From Treponema sp. (GTDB lineage: Bacteria > Spirochaetota > Spirochaetia > Treponematales > Treponemataceae): a stretch of DNA of 64,000 bases. The stretch is from positions 124,001-188,000 of the forward strand of contig JAEESN010000002.1 in NCBI GenBank assembly GCA_016286365.1, in the 5' to 3' direction. A program made the translations under genes and the position numbers. This document shows, in pieces, positions 17,678-27,457 of this stretch. Positions within the stretch are counted from its first letter, which is position 1. Each line of letters starts with the position of its first letter. The notes under the pieces are model-generated. The model did no database searches, was not told the DNA's origin, and saw nothing but the letters and a program-made list of their open reading frames with translations.

Positions 17678-19849
17678 TTACTGAAAACTTCTTAGAAAGT
17701 AAACAAAATAAAGCTTTGGTTTTTCGTTTTTCAAAAGAGTAAGGAGTGTGCGGGTTGATTTTCTGCTTTCGACAATCATTTTTTCGGTGATTTTTTTCTC
17801 TGAGTATAAAAGATATTCGTAACTTTTTATAAAGAGGAAACAGTCGCCCGGATTTTCGATTGATTCTGTTGCACGCCCGGCAAATTCTGTGAGCGTTTCG
17901 TCTGTTTTTATGTCAAAACCAATAAAATGCAGGATTTTAAGGTTTCGTTTACAGATGATTCGAAGTTTTTCTTCTGCCGCTGCTTTTTTATATTTATGAT
18001 GCAGGACTAAAAGAGTGAGCGGAATAATCAAAACAATAGATAAAATGATTATAAAAAGAGAGCCACCGATAATCACCCAGTAAAGGTTATTGCTTTTTGT
18101 TTCGGGCTTTGAATAAGGAACATAATCTTCTTCGGGTAAAGCTTCTGGAAGCGGATATGGATAATATTCTTCGGGTAATTCAAAAGATGTTGTTGGATTT
18201 TCGTCAAAAAGAGTCCAGCTGGAGCCTGAGCCAAATCCTCCGAAAGGTTCAAAAGGAATCCAGCCAATGTTATCAAGATAGGCTTCGGGCCAGATGTGAA
18301 TCATATTTGATTTTACGGTTATACTTCTCTGGTCTTTTATAGGAACAACAAATCCCTGAACAAGGCGAACAGGAATTCCCTGCGAACGAGCGAGCATTTT
18401 AAAAAGAACTGCCGGGTGGTATCCTGTTTTTTCTACCGGTGTATTCCAGAGACAGGCTTCTAAGAGTTTTAATTTATCGTAGGTGCGTTTTCTATCTAAG
18501 AGAAATTGTCCTTTTTCGAGCGAAAGATTGTATTCACTAAGTTCTTCCGAAATCATTTTGATTATGCGCTCGGGAACTTCTTCTGTCTGTGTGTAGTTTT
18601 TATAAATTGCTTCGCGGTGTTCAAGGAATTTTTCAAAGGAGTATTCGGGGTCATATTCAAGATGATAGGTCAGGCGGAGTTTTTCCCACAGTTCCGGTGT
18701 TGTCTGATATTCACGGCAGGCAAATTTACGGAATTCGGGATGTCTTGAGTTCAGCATAAAGTATTCAACCTGGTAATGAGTGTCGTACCCCATTTTTTTA
18801 TCAAAGAGAATCTGTCCGCCTGTTCCTTCTATCTTTGTTTTTCCGTCCAGGAGTTTTACAGAAAGTGTTTTTAATGGAGAAAAAACGTATCCTGTTTTAT
18901 ACATTTTAAATTTTAGTTCAAGAATAACGGATTTTAAAATATCCTGAGGATGACCTTCCCTGTATTGAATTGCTGCAGAAAGAGTTTCCAAAACATCAAG
19001 GCCCACAGCTTCTTTATGAAATTCTTTAGAAGGCGAATCATAAATTTTTCCATCCAGATAGATGATTTTTTCGCCGTTGTATCCGTTTTTTAATTCCATT
19101 ATATCTGCAGGCTCAATGTTAGAATAATTATTTATTTCGTCTATGTTTTTCAGATTTAAAAGATCGTCTTCAAAATCGTCGCGTGTATTATAAAAGAGCA
19201 TCTGGGTAACTTTTGAACCACCCGATCTAAAATAGGTCACAATTTTTCTTACAAAATTCCAGCTGTAAGGGTCGTCCGGAGATTTGATGATGAGCGCCAT
19301 AAGAAGACCTGCCAGAAGGAATGGCGAAATATAAACAAGGTGTTTTTTGTGGTCGGTATATCCTTCTTTTTTCCAGTGGAGTTGTGTTTCTTCTGCAAGG
19401 ATGATTGTACACTGAAAGAACATAAGCGCAATGCCAGAAGCGTTTACTAAAAGGTTCAGCGAAAGCATGGTGATAAGATATGCGATTAAGCCGATGGCGG
19501 TAAGAATCCTGAAGAAACGGAAGCGGATCATCAGAAGGCCAAGACCGAATGCAAAGAGCGACAAAAGCGAAATCCAGATGTACTTGAGGTTCGAAAGGAT
19601 AAAATCGGGATTTCCATTCGGGAACAGGCTGAATAAAAAGCGTCCGACAAGCAAAACAAGGATTACAACGCAGGAAACTTTAAAAGCGGTGTTTCCTTTT
19701 TTAAAAACGATGAGGCACGAGGGAATAAAAACCGACAGGATGAAGGTGGCGAAGGTTGGAGAAGAAAGCTCTATGCCGGTGCATTCAAAGGTCATAAAAG
19801 CGATTGAGAGAGGAAGAGTGTAGAGGAGGAGGTAGAGGGTGTCGATCAT
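17678..19849 (-). CDS. Transglutaminase-like membrane protein (TgpA-like), catalytic Cys missing
   Basis: The 723-residue protein has about six N-terminal membrane helices, a long periplasmic region with a transglutaminase-core fold, another helix (about residues 595-615) and a cytoplasmic tail, the TgpA plan. The core keeps the GIPVRLVQGF strand, His518 in HIWPEAY and GWIPFEP, where the usual third residue Asp is Glu. Where active members have Cys it reads Gly476-Tyr-His-Pro, with no Cys within several residues, so it is probably not a protease or transglutaminase. It overlaps the DUF58 gene by 4 bp in the classical MoxR-DUF58-transglutaminase operon, which supports the family call. Confidence 0.82.
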   Translation of the reverse strand: MIDTLYLLLYTLPLSIAFMTFECTGIELSSPTFATFILSVFIPSCLIVFKKGNTAFKVSCVVILVLLVGRFLFSLFPNGNPDFILSNLKYIWISLLSLFAFGLGLLMIRFRFFRILTAIGLIAYLITMLSLNLLVNASGIALMFFQCTIILAEETQLHWKKEGYTDHKKHLVYISPFLLAGLLMALIIKSPDDPYSWNFVRKIVTYFRSGGSKVTQMLFYNTRDDFEDDLLNLKNIDEINNYSNIEPADIMELKNGYNGEKIIYLDGKIYDSPSKEFHKEAVGLDVLETLSAAIQYREGHPQDILKSVILELKFKMYKTGYVFSPLKTLSVKLLDGKTKIEGTGGQILFDKKMGYDTHYQVEYFMLNSRHPEFRKFACREYQTTPELWEKLRLTYHLEYDPEYSFEKFLEHREAIYKNYTQTEEVPERIIKMISEELSEYNLSLEKGQFLLDRKRTYDKLKLLEACLWNTPVEKTGYHPAVLFKMLARSQGIPVRLVQGFVVPIKDQRSITVKSNMIHIWPEAYLDNIGWIPFEPFGGFGSGSSWTLFDENPTTSFELPEEYYPYPLPEALPEEDYVPYSKPETKSNNLYWVIIGGSLFIIILSIVLIIPLTLLVLHHKYKKAAAEEKLRIICKRNLKILHFIGFDIKTDETLTEFAGRATESIENPGDCFLFIKSYEYLLYSEKKITEKMIVESRKSTRTLLTLLKNEKPKLYFVYFLRSFQ

Positions 19850-21006
19850 AACTCTTCCTCCAGTTTTGCCTCGCTCGTAAGAACAGAGATATCTACCTGG
19901 GATTGCGGAATCTGTGTGTAGCCTTCTTCTGAATCGCAGACGATGTATGCCTTTGTTGCAATGTTATATTTGTTTAATTTTTCCATGAGGATCTGACTGT
20001 GCACGGTCCACTGTGGAAGAATAAAGATTACGAGTTTTGAATTAAAAAGCTCTGGATTTTCGCCAAGAGCGATAAGTGTGTTTTCATTTTTAAAATCCGG
20101 AGAAAACTGCATTATGGAAAGGTCATCATAAAAAGCCTGGAAGGTGGTTGAATCCTGTATAAAATGTGAATGAAGAGTATCCTGCATGTAAAAAGCGTTT
20201 ACCGGTGTATTTTTTTTGAGGCAGAAATTTGTAAGGCAGAGAGCAATTTCCAGAAGTTTATTTTCGAGCGGGATGAATATTTTATTATCCATATAATCCC
20301 TCTGACTTCCGAGTATTATGCTCACAGATTTTTGTGTGTCGCCGGTCAAAGTTCTTACCATGAGCTTCTGATTTTTTGCTGAAAGCTTCCAGTTGATTAA
20401 TTTTGTGCTGTCTCCTTCCTGGTATTCTCGGCTTATTACATCGGGAAAGTCTGAGCTGCTTTGCGAAGTTGATTTTGCAAGCTTAGAGATGGAAAGTGTT
20501 TTTAAATTATCCAGGTCGTAAAGCTTTGGACGGATATTTACTTTAAGAGTCTCCGGATTTTTACAGGTAAAACAGAAAAGATGAAAGAGGTCGCGTACTT
20601 CCAAAAGCTTAAATCCTACTTCGTAAATGCCGCGGTACTTACATATGAGGTTTGTTTTTTTTGTGATACCCGAATCAGGAAAAATTTCGAATTCTTTTGT
20701 GTCGTCAATGTCGTTTACTGTAGAAAAAGTTGTAAAAAATTTTACTCGCAGGCTAGGAAAAGCAAAAAAAGTTTCGTTCTGCAGGCTAAAGTGAAAAGGA
20801 ATGGGTTCGTTGCTTGTAAAATATTTTCCTTCGAGCGTCTGATGAATTCTGTATTTTGTAACTACAGCAATTATGTTGATTATAGAAACAACCGGAACCA
20901 ATGTAACGGCGAAAAAAAATCCATAAGTTACGGGGCCGCCAGAAATACTGATTCCTACAAGGGCGAGAATCCAGAGCGCAAGGACAATTAATCTGTTTTT
21001 TCTCAT
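19846..21006 (-). CDS. DUF58 domain protein
   Basis: The 386-residue protein has two N-terminal membrane helices, then a beta-rich region, then the DUF58 signature REYQEGDSTKLINWKLSAK, followed by a VWA-like Rossmann part. DUF58 proteins are the partners of MoxR ATPases and are thought to act in envelope protein complex assembly. It overlaps the MoxR gene by 4 bp and the transglutaminase-like gene by 4 bp, so all are translationally coupled. Confidence 0.88.
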   Translation of the reverse strand: MRKNRLIVLALWILALVGISISGGPVTYGFFFAVTLVPVVSIINIIAVVTKYRIHQTLEGKYFTSNEPIPFHFSLQNETFFAFPSLRVKFFTTFSTVNDIDDTKEFEIFPDSGITKKTNLICKYRGIYEVGFKLLEVRDLFHLFCFTCKNPETLKVNIRPKLYDLDNLKTLSISKLAKSTSQSSSDFPDVISREYQEGDSTKLINWKLSAKNQKLMVRTLTGDTQKSVSIILGSQRDYMDNKIFIPLENKLLEIALCLTNFCLKKNTPVNAFYMQDTLHSHFIQDSTTFQAFYDDLSIMQFSPDFKNENTLIALGENPELFNSKLVIFILPQWTVHSQILMEKLNKYNIATKAYIVCDSEEGYTQIPQSQVDISVLTSEAKLEEEL

Positions 21007-21926
21007 TTATCGGTTGGTACGTCTGCTTTACCAATGAGCCAGGTTAAAAGCTCATCCACATTTTCCCTCGAGATTTTTGCTTCGGAAGAAAGGATTACCC
21101 TGTGATGAAGAACATAAACAGCAACTTCCTTAATATCGTCCGGTTTTACAAAATCCCTTCCATTGATGTATGCGAGTGCCTGCGAAGCCCTTATAAGATT
21201 TAAAAGTGCACGAGGGCTTGCTCCAAGGCTGATTTTTTCTTCGGTTCTTGTAAGGTCGATTATGCTTCTTGCGTATGCAATCAGTTCTTTGGAAATATGA
21301 ATTTTTTCTACGTCTTTTTTTGCCTTGATTATGTCTTTTGTGGTGCAGACAGGTTTTATTTCTTCAAGGCTGTTTCCTTTTGTAAAATTTTCTGCCATTT
21401 TGATTTCGCTTTCTTCGTTCGGATAGCCTATAGAAAGCTTCATCATAAAACGGTCGAGCTGTGCTTCGGGCAGAGGGTAAGTTCCCATAAACTCAATCGG
21501 GTTCTGGGTTGCGATTACCATAAAAGGATCCGGGAGTGTATAGATTTTTCCATCAATTGTTGTCTGGCCTTCTGCCATTGCTTCGAGGAGTGCCGACTGA
21601 GTTTTTGGAGAAGTACGGTTTATTTCGTCTGCAAGGATGAGCTGGTTCGAGATAATTCCCGGTTTATATTCAAATTCCTGTTTTTTTGAGTTGTAAATAT
21701 TCATTCCAAGAATGTCGCCCGGAAGTGTGTCTGGAGTAAACTGAATTCGTCCGAAGCTTGAATCAATCGATTTTGCAAGGGCTTTTGCGAGTGTTGTTTT
21801 TCCAACGCCCGGAACATCTTCTAAAAGAACGTGTCCGCCAGATAAAAGACAGACAAGAACATTTTTAACGATTTCTTCTTTACCGATCAAAACCTGATTA
21901 ATCTGATTTGCTAATTCTTTTATCAT
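21003..21926 (-). CDS. MoxR-family AAA+ ATPase
   Basis: I start this gene at ATG 21926 (307 residues) because GGAG lies 5 nt upstream; the GTG at 21932 overlaps that site. Walker A is GVGKTTLAK, Walker B is LADEINR, followed by sensor 1 ATQNP and an arginine-finger region, all as in MoxR. These chaperone-like ATPases activate or assemble partner complexes carrying VWA or DUF58 domains. It is the first gene of the MoxR-DUF58-transglutaminase-CmpB operon; TATAAT lies about 40 nt upstream. Confidence 0.92.
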   Translation of the reverse strand: MIKELANQINQVLIGKEEIVKNVLVCLLSGGHVLLEDVPGVGKTTLAKALAKSIDSSFGRIQFTPDTLPGDILGMNIYNSKKQEFEYKPGIISNQLILADEINRTSPKTQSALLEAMAEGQTTIDGKIYTLPDPFMVIATQNPIEFMGTYPLPEAQLDRFMMKLSIGYPNEESEIKMAENFTKGNSLEEIKPVCTTKDIIKAKKDVEKIHISKELIAYARSIIDLTRTEEKISLGASPRALLNLIRASQALAYINGRDFVKPDDIKEVAVYVLHHRVILSSEAKISRENVDELLTWLIGKADVPTDK

Positions 21927-21971
21927 AGACACTCCAGAATGATTTAAGAATGATTTATATAAAATATTATA

Positions 21972-23321
21972 CTATACCAGAGCGTGTTTTTTCCACCTTT
22001 TACTCTTCCATCTAAAGAACATAACGATTCCGCGTGTAGTTTCGTCCGTTCCGATGCAGAGGTAGAAAGCTGCAAGTCCAAATCCGAGTTTTAAACCAAA
22101 AATCCAGCTTCCTAAAACCATTATGCCCCACATCGAAAAGATTCCGTAGAAAACCGGGAATTTGATGTCGCCGGCTCCTTTTAATGCACCCACGTATACA
22201 AGGTTCAGGGTACGTCCAATTTCGATGTAAATACAGCAGGTGAATAAGGTACGCATGAAAGAGCGGAGTTCCGGGATATTCGGGAAGAAACCGATAATCG
22301 GATTTTTGAATATGTTTACAAGAAGAACAAGAGAGGTTGAGCAGGCGGTTGCAATCAGCTGATATTTAATAACCTTTTTGTATGCAATATCTGTCTGCCT
22401 TGAACCAACGTAATATCCCGTCTTAATCTGGGTTGCATTACCGATTGAAACTGCAATTGCGAATACAAAGCGCATGATTGTCTGGGTGTAGTTCTGGGCT
22501 GTGATGGCATTTGTTCCAAGTTTTGTAATCATCTTCATGATGAGGATCTGACTGATGTTGTAGGAAAGACTTTCTCCGGCAGTCGGGATACCTACAGACA
22601 AAACTTTTTTATAGCTTTCGAGTGGTACCTTAGAAATTCCTTTAAATGTAAACTGAACATCCCTGTGGCGTTTTATAAAGTATATAAAGAGGAAGAAAGA
22701 AACAATCATCGAAATGCCCGAAGACCATGCAACACCGCTTACACCTGTTACAGGAAGTCCGAACCATCCGTAGATAGAGATTGCATTTCCAAAAACATTG
22801 ACTAAGTTTGCAACAATCGAAGTAATCATGGCTTCTTTTGTGTAGCCGTAAGTTCTTAAAATGGAAGCCTGTAAAAGACTAAAGCCGTTGAAGAAGCAGC
22901 AGATTCCGCCAAAGATTACAAAATATTTTATTGCCGAAGAGCGAACTTCGGGTTCAAGGTCGTAAAGGCTTAAGATAGGAGCTGTTCCAAAGATTACAGC
23001 TACGGTAATCACGGCAGAAACAATGAGCATCATCACAGCGCCGGCCTGGGCTATGTGGTTTAATTCATCTTTAGATTTTTGTGCACCAATGTACTGCGAA
23101 AGAACGATGGAGCAGCCGGTAGCTATAACAGAGAATATAAGATTTAAAAAGAAAACGTATTGGGAGGTGACTGCAACACCGGCTGCGGCACTGTTGCTGT
23201 AATTACTGAGCATGAGCGTATCGACAGCAGAGACAAGAACCCTGAAAATCTGTTCCATTGCAAGAGGAAATGTAAGCTGGAACATTGGGAGGGCGCCACG
23301 ATTTTTCTTATTTATATCCAT
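21972..23321 (-). CDS. MATE-family efflux transporter
   Basis: The 449-residue protein has twelve predicted membrane helices and the MATE pattern (LTFPLAMEQIFRVLVSAVDT at the start, QYIGAQK after helix 3, AWSSGISM in the first half). It is diverged from the other MATE pump in this window and is not part of that operon. TATAGT lies 8 nt before the ATG with no ribosome site, so its message may be leaderless. It is divergently oriented from the GH120 gene; its substrate is unknown. Confidence 0.9.
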   Translation of the reverse strand: MDINKKNRGALPMFQLTFPLAMEQIFRVLVSAVDTLMLSNYSNSAAAGVAVTSQYVFFLNLIFSVIATGCSIVLSQYIGAQKSKDELNHIAQAGAVMMLIVSAVITVAVIFGTAPILSLYDLEPEVRSSAIKYFVIFGGICCFFNGFSLLQASILRTYGYTKEAMITSIVANLVNVFGNAISIYGWFGLPVTGVSGVAWSSGISMIVSFFLFIYFIKRHRDVQFTFKGISKVPLESYKKVLSVGIPTAGESLSYNISQILIMKMITKLGTNAITAQNYTQTIMRFVFAIAVSIGNATQIKTGYYVGSRQTDIAYKKVIKYQLIATACSTSLVLLVNIFKNPIIGFFPNIPELRSFMRTLFTCCIYIEIGRTLNLVYVGALKGAGDIKFPVFYGIFSMWGIMVLGSWIFGLKLGFGLAAFYLCIGTDETTRGIVMFFRWKSKRWKKHALV

Positions 23322-23596
23322 AAGTGTATACTATAATTTTGACGCTTTTGTAAATTGCAAATTTCTATATAAAATTTGTATTTTATTTATAAGGCCTTTA
23401 TAACGCATTTTTCAAGACTTTTCGGGGCAACCGGCAGTACATATCAGTTTTTGCCGGAATCCGGGGGGGTGAAAATCAGTTTTATCCGCAGCCTGATTAA
23501 TAATCATTCAATTTTAATAGATTTTAAGTATATTTTTTTTATGATTGTATGATAGATTAGTATTAAGGGTTTTATCGATTATTTTCTGGAGGACTT
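23322..23596. other. Intergenic region between the MATE and GH120 genes
   Basis: This 275-bp divergent region is AT-rich. It contains a CCGGCA...TGCCGG inverted repeat at about 23429-23460, a run of seven G just after it and the ribosome-binding site GGAGG of the GH120 gene. I found no copy of the LacI-type operator and no convincing -35/-10 pair. Confidence 0.5.
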
Positions 23597-25627
23597 ATGA
23601 AATATTATGTAAATGCAGCTGCGACATCAGTTGGAGACGGTTCAAAAGCAAAACCTTTTAAAAAAATTCAGTCAGCAGCAAAAATTGCAATGCCGGGGGA
23701 CGAAGTAATTGTTGCACCCGGAATCTATCGTGAGTGGGTAAATCCTGTAAATGGCGGAACAGACAAAAAACGTATTACTTACCGTTCAGAAACACCGTTT
23801 GGTGCTCATATTACCGGAGCAGAACTCGTAAAAAAATGGACACATGTTTCGGGCGATGTATATACAGCACGCGTTTCGAACAAGGTATTCGGAAAATATA
23901 ATCCTTTTACAACTTTAGTAAGCGGAGACTGGTTCATTGCTTATATGACAGCTCATACAGGCGATGTTTTCTTAAACGGAAAGTCGATGTACGAGGTTCA
24001 AAAGAAGATAGAAGTTCAGGCACCGGAAGTTTATATTCCATCCTGGGACCAGGAATTCACAAAATATGTCTGGTATACAGAACAGGATAAAAAAACCGAC
24101 GAAACAGTTTTCTTTGCAAACTTTCAGGGAAAAGATCCTAACGAAGAAATTGTAGAAATATCTGTTCGAAGGGCATGTTTCTATCCGGAAGCAGAAGGAA
24201 AAGGATACATCACTTTAAGCGGATTCAGAATTTCTAAGGCTGCTACACAGTGGGCTCCTCCAACTGCATATCAGGAAGGAATGGTTGGTCCGCACTGGTC
24301 TAAGGGTTGGATCATCGAAGACTGCGAAGTTTTTGAATCAAAATGTTCGGGAATCTCTCTTGGAAAATACTGCCAGCCAAATAACGACAACAAATGGCTC
24401 AAATGGAAATTTAAAGACGGAACTCAGACCGAAAGAGACTGTATCTGCCAGGCACAGGTAGAAGGATGGACAAAAGAAAACATCGGTTCGCACATAATCC
24501 GCCGCTGTAACATCCACGACTGCGGACAGACCGGAATTGTAGGACATCTTGGCGGTGTATTCTCCATCATCGAAGATAACCACATCCACCACATCAATAA
24601 TAAACAGAATCTTGCCGGAGCAGAAATCGGTGGAATTAAAATGCATGCCGCAATCGACTGTATTTTCCGCAGGAATCACATCCACAACTGTACACGCGGA
24701 ATGTGGCTCGACTGGCAGGCTCAGGGAACACGCGTAACACAGAATTTTTTCCACGACAACGTACTTCCAAAAGAATATAATCAGAATAAGGAAAGTGCTA
24801 TGGGTTGTGCAGAAGACCTCTTTATAGAAGTTTCTCATGGACCAACACTCCTCGATAACAATATCTTCCTGTCCGATAAGGCAATCAAGCTTGCAACTCA
24901 GGGTGTAGCTGTGGTTCATAATATTATTGCAGGCGGGATTTGTGCAGTTGGAAAGGGTGTAAACAATGGTGCTCCCCACAAAGCATGTCCGCGCTTTACA
25001 CCATATCATATTCCGCATAGAACAGAAGTTGCAGGATTTATGACAATTCTCCACGGCGACTGTAAATTCTACAATAATATCTTTATTCAGCAGAAAATCC
25101 GTCCGTTCTTAAAAGCCGAAATGATTAAGTGCGAAAAAGATAAAAATGACTGGGACGACGGAAACATCATCGCAGGAACATTTAAATACGACAGCTATCC
25201 TACTTACAAAGAATGGGAAAAACTGTTCGAAGGTTACTGCGGAATGGGTTCTCAGACAACCGACAGATATTATACAGAGCTCCCGGTATGGGCCGAAGGA
25301 AATGTTTACTTTAATGGCGCAAAACCTATGAAAAAAGAAAAGGATGCCATTATCTGTAAGGGCGATAAGGTAACAATCGGTTATGAAGAAAAGGATGGAA
25401 AGATTTTCTTAAAAACAAATCTTTATGAATTCCTTCCAAGAAAGAGATGCAAGCTCATGCACACAGATGATATCATGATGGCATTTGAGCCTGAAGAAAA
25501 ATATGAGAACCCGGACGGAACACCTATTACCTTCGACACCGACTTTATTGGTGTAAAGAGAACAAGCGCTCCAATCGCGGGTCCTTTTGCAGACGGATTT
25601 GAAATTACAAAACCGTTGTTTAATTAA
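23597..25627 (+). CDS. Glycoside hydrolase family 120 beta-xylosidase (right-handed beta-helix)
   Basis: The 676-residue protein opens with MKYYVNAAATSVGDGSKAKP, then PGDEVIVAPGIYREWV, as in GH120 beta-xylosidases such as Thermoanaerobacterium XylC. A beta-helix rich in Asn, His and Gly follows. The nucleophile fits Asp372 in MWLDWQAQGTR and the acid/base Glu411 in EDLFIEVSHGP. Relative to my memory of XylC, the gap between the two catalytic residues carries an insertion of roughly 16 residues. It should release xylose from xylo-oligosaccharides in the cytoplasm, since no signal peptide is present. GGAGG precedes the ATG. Its stop overlaps that of the convergent xylanase gene. A pectate-lyase-like helix protein is the alternative. 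Confidence 0.85.
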   Translation: MKYYVNAAATSVGDGSKAKPFKKIQSAAKIAMPGDEVIVAPGIYREWVNPVNGGTDKKRITYRSETPFGAHITGAELVKKWTHVSGDVYTARVSNKVFGKYNPFTTLVSGDWFIAYMTAHTGDVFLNGKSMYEVQKKIEVQAPEVYIPSWDQEFTKYVWYTEQDKKTDETVFFANFQGKDPNEEIVEISVRRACFYPEAEGKGYITLSGFRISKAATQWAPPTAYQEGMVGPHWSKGWIIEDCEVFESKCSGISLGKYCQPNNDNKWLKWKFKDGTQTERDCICQAQVEGWTKENIGSHIIRRCNIHDCGQTGIVGHLGGVFSIIEDNHIHHINNKQNLAGAEIGGIKMHAAIDCIFRRNHIHNCTRGMWLDWQAQGTRVTQNFFHDNVLPKEYNQNKESAMGCAEDLFIEVSHGPTLLDNNIFLSDKAIKLATQGVAVVHNIIAGGICAVGKGVNNGAPHKACPRFTPYHIPHRTEVAGFMTILHGDCKFYNNIFIQQKIRPFLKAEMIKCEKDKNDWDDGNIIAGTFKYDSYPTYKEWEKLFEGYCGMGSQTTDRYYTELPVWAEGNVYFNGAKPMKKEKDAIICKGDKVTIGYEEKDGKIFLKTNLYEFLPRKRCKLMHTDDIMMAFEPEEKYENPDGTPITFDTDFIGVKRTSAPIAGPFADGFEITKPLFN

Positions 25628-26865
25628 TTTTTTAATGTGTTGTAAACTTCGATATACGACTGTTTGATGTTATAAAATTCACCATACAGACCGCAGAATG
25701 GACCATTCATTTTGTAGTCGTAAGAAGTTTTAGACATACCAGGATGATCAGAAACACCCCAGACTGTTATTGCCTTAAATGGTGAGCTTTCCGGGGTGTT
25801 TATTTTTTTGAGCATTTCAAAAAGTTCCCCGTAGAATTTAGCATGACGTTCCATTGTAGCTTCATCATCATTGTAGTTTCTTACTGCAACTTCTGTAAGC
25901 TGAACTTCAACACCAAGTTCCCCATATTTATTTATGGCGGTTTTAATCAGGTTTATATCGTTAGGATTCATACAACCGCCCTGACTTCCATAACCACCGA
26001 TGTATCCCTGCATACCAACTCCGTCGCAGAGCCAGTCTTTTTTGTTCAGATATTCCACCAGCTTGATTATGTTGTCGCGTTTTGCAGGCTGGAAAGTGTT
26101 GTAGTCGTTGTAATAAAGTTTGATATCTGGATTAACCTTGTTTACAGCTTCGCGCGCATATTGGAAAGCAAGCTTTACATAGTCTTCGCCCAGAATTTCG
26201 GCAAAAAGATTTGATTTACCGTCTCTTGTCTTTCTGCAGTTAAAGGCGTTTCCTTCAAAAGCATCCTGTGCAGAGTCAGCAACTGCTTCGTTTACAACAT
26301 CCCAACAGTAAACAACACCTGGGAATTTTGTCTCAAAGTGAGTTACAACTTCTGTGATGTAATAGCGGAGTCTTTCTTTCATTGTTTTTGCATCAACAAA
26401 ATCAGCTCCGTTATTAAAGCCTTCGCGGAAGAACCAGTCGGGCATATAAGCATCCCATACAAGAGCATGACCGCGTACACCAATTCCAAGTTCCTGTGCC
26501 TTTGCCGCAATCGCATCAGCCTGTGAATAATCCATAGTAAGAACTTTGTTTTCGATCGACGGGAACTGTTTTGCAAGCGAATAAGCTTTAAATTCGTTTG
26601 TAGCTGTGATTGTGTTAAAATCATCAGAAATTAATTTTAAATAAGCCTGAGAGCTTGAACTGCTATAAGAAATACAAACTCCAAACTTAAAACCGTATTT
26701 TTCGGTAAGATCGCAGAGACGTTCTGTTTTTTCAGGAATGCTCAGGATTTCCGGTTTTTTTATCTCTTTTTTATCCTCGGTTTTTTTCTCTTTATTACAG
26801 CCAGCTAAAGAGAGCGAGAGAATCGAAAGAGAAATAAGTATTGTTTTTATTAATACTTTTTTCAT
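25624..26865 (-). CDS. Lipoprotein endo-1,4-beta-xylanase, glycoside hydrolase family 10
   Basis: The 413-residue protein has a lipoprotein signal (basic start, hydrophobic core, lipobox SLAGC) and a Lys/Glu-rich linker, so it is probably attached to the cell surface or periplasmic membrane. The catalytic domain shows GH10 hallmarks: RGHALVWD, acid/base Glu193 in WDVVNEAVAD and nucleophile Glu325 in VQLTEVAVR. It cuts internal beta-1,4 bonds of xylan and would feed the cytoplasmic GH120, GH43 and GH51 enzymes. An extended -10 box (TGATATAAT, 26897-26905, minus) lies upstream. Confidence 0.94.
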   Translation of the reverse strand: MKKVLIKTILISLSILSLSLAGCNKEKKTEDKKEIKKPEILSIPEKTERLCDLTEKYGFKFGVCISYSSSSSQAYLKLISDDFNTITATNEFKAYSLAKQFPSIENKVLTMDYSQADAIAAKAQELGIGVRGHALVWDAYMPDWFFREGFNNGADFVDAKTMKERLRYYITEVVTHFETKFPGVVYCWDVVNEAVADSAQDAFEGNAFNCRKTRDGKSNLFAEILGEDYVKLAFQYAREAVNKVNPDIKLYYNDYNTFQPAKRDNIIKLVEYLNKKDWLCDGVGMQGYIGGYGSQGGCMNPNDINLIKTAINKYGELGVEVQLTEVAVRNYNDDEATMERHAKFYGELFEMLKKINTPESSPFKAITVWGVSDHPGMSKTSYDYKMNGPFCGLYGEFYNIKQSYIEVYNTLKN

Positions 26866-26896
26866 TTTGTCCTCTTGGTAAATAAAAATATTATTT

Positions 26897-26905
26897 ATTA
26901 TATCA
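26897..26905 (-). promoter_or_regulatory. Extended -10 promoter of the xylanase gene
   Basis: The minus strand reads TGATATAAT, a TGN-TATAAT extended -10 box, about 31 nt before the start codon. An AGAGG ribosome site follows. No good -35 is seen, which is acceptable for an extended -10 promoter. Confidence 0.55.
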
Positions 26906-26956
26906 TATTCTGCAGGGTTTCTCGAAAAATAATTTGAATTATGATATATTTTTTTT

Positions 26957-27448
26957 ATGGCAGACGAAGCAATAAACGAGAAAAAGTTTTACGAAAACGG
27001 ATTACATTTTGAATGTCAGAGGTGTTCATTCTGCTGCGGGCATTCACCGGGATACGTTTATCTTTCAAAAAGAGATTTAATCGCTTTATGCAATTTTTAT
27101 AAGATGAAAATCCGCGATTTTGTAGAAAAATACTGCCGCTGGGCTGATTATTATTATGGAGAAGTTGTCCTCGCTCTCTTAGAAAAAAAGAATTATGACT
27201 GCATCCTCTGGGAAAACGGATGTTCTGCTTACGAAGCCCGCCCGATTCAGTGTTCAACTTATCCTTTCTGGTCGTGGATGATTAAAGATAAAAAAACATG
27301 GGATGAATGTGCATTGGAATGTCCCGGAATGAACAAAGGGAAGCTCTGGCCGTTCGAAGAAATAGAAAAAAATAAACTTGCATACGTTTCAAACAAGCCT
27401 CTTAAAAAAGAAGAAGTTCTAAAAATGATGAAAGAAGAAGAGGATTAA
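26957..27448 (+). CDS. YkgJ-family cysteine cluster protein
   Basis: The 163-residue cytoplasmic protein has the PF03692-type Cys cluster: CQRCSFCCGH near residue 18, then CSAYEARPIQCSTYPFW and CALECPG later. These cysteines are thought to bind zinc or an Fe-S centre; the family's function is unsettled. No Shine-Dalgarno is visible. An extended -10-like TGATATATT (26942-26950) ends 6 nt before the ATG, so the transcript is probably leaderless. It is divergent from the xylanase gene and converges on the GGDEF sensor gene with a 9-bp gap. Confidence 0.85.
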   Translation: MADEAINEKKFYENGLHFECQRCSFCCGHSPGYVYLSKRDLIALCNFYKMKIRDFVEKYCRWADYYYGEVVLALLEKKNYDCILWENGCSAYEARPIQCSTYPFWSWMIKDKKTWDECALECPGMNKGKLWPFEEIEKNKLAYVSNKPLKKEEVLKMMKEEED

Positions 27449-27457
27449 AAATGATGA

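Noticed and set aside
23424-23460. CCGGCA...TGCCGG inverted repeat as a terminator or operator
   Set aside because: Short arms, no U-tract and no link to a -10 box; left as a note in the intergenic description.
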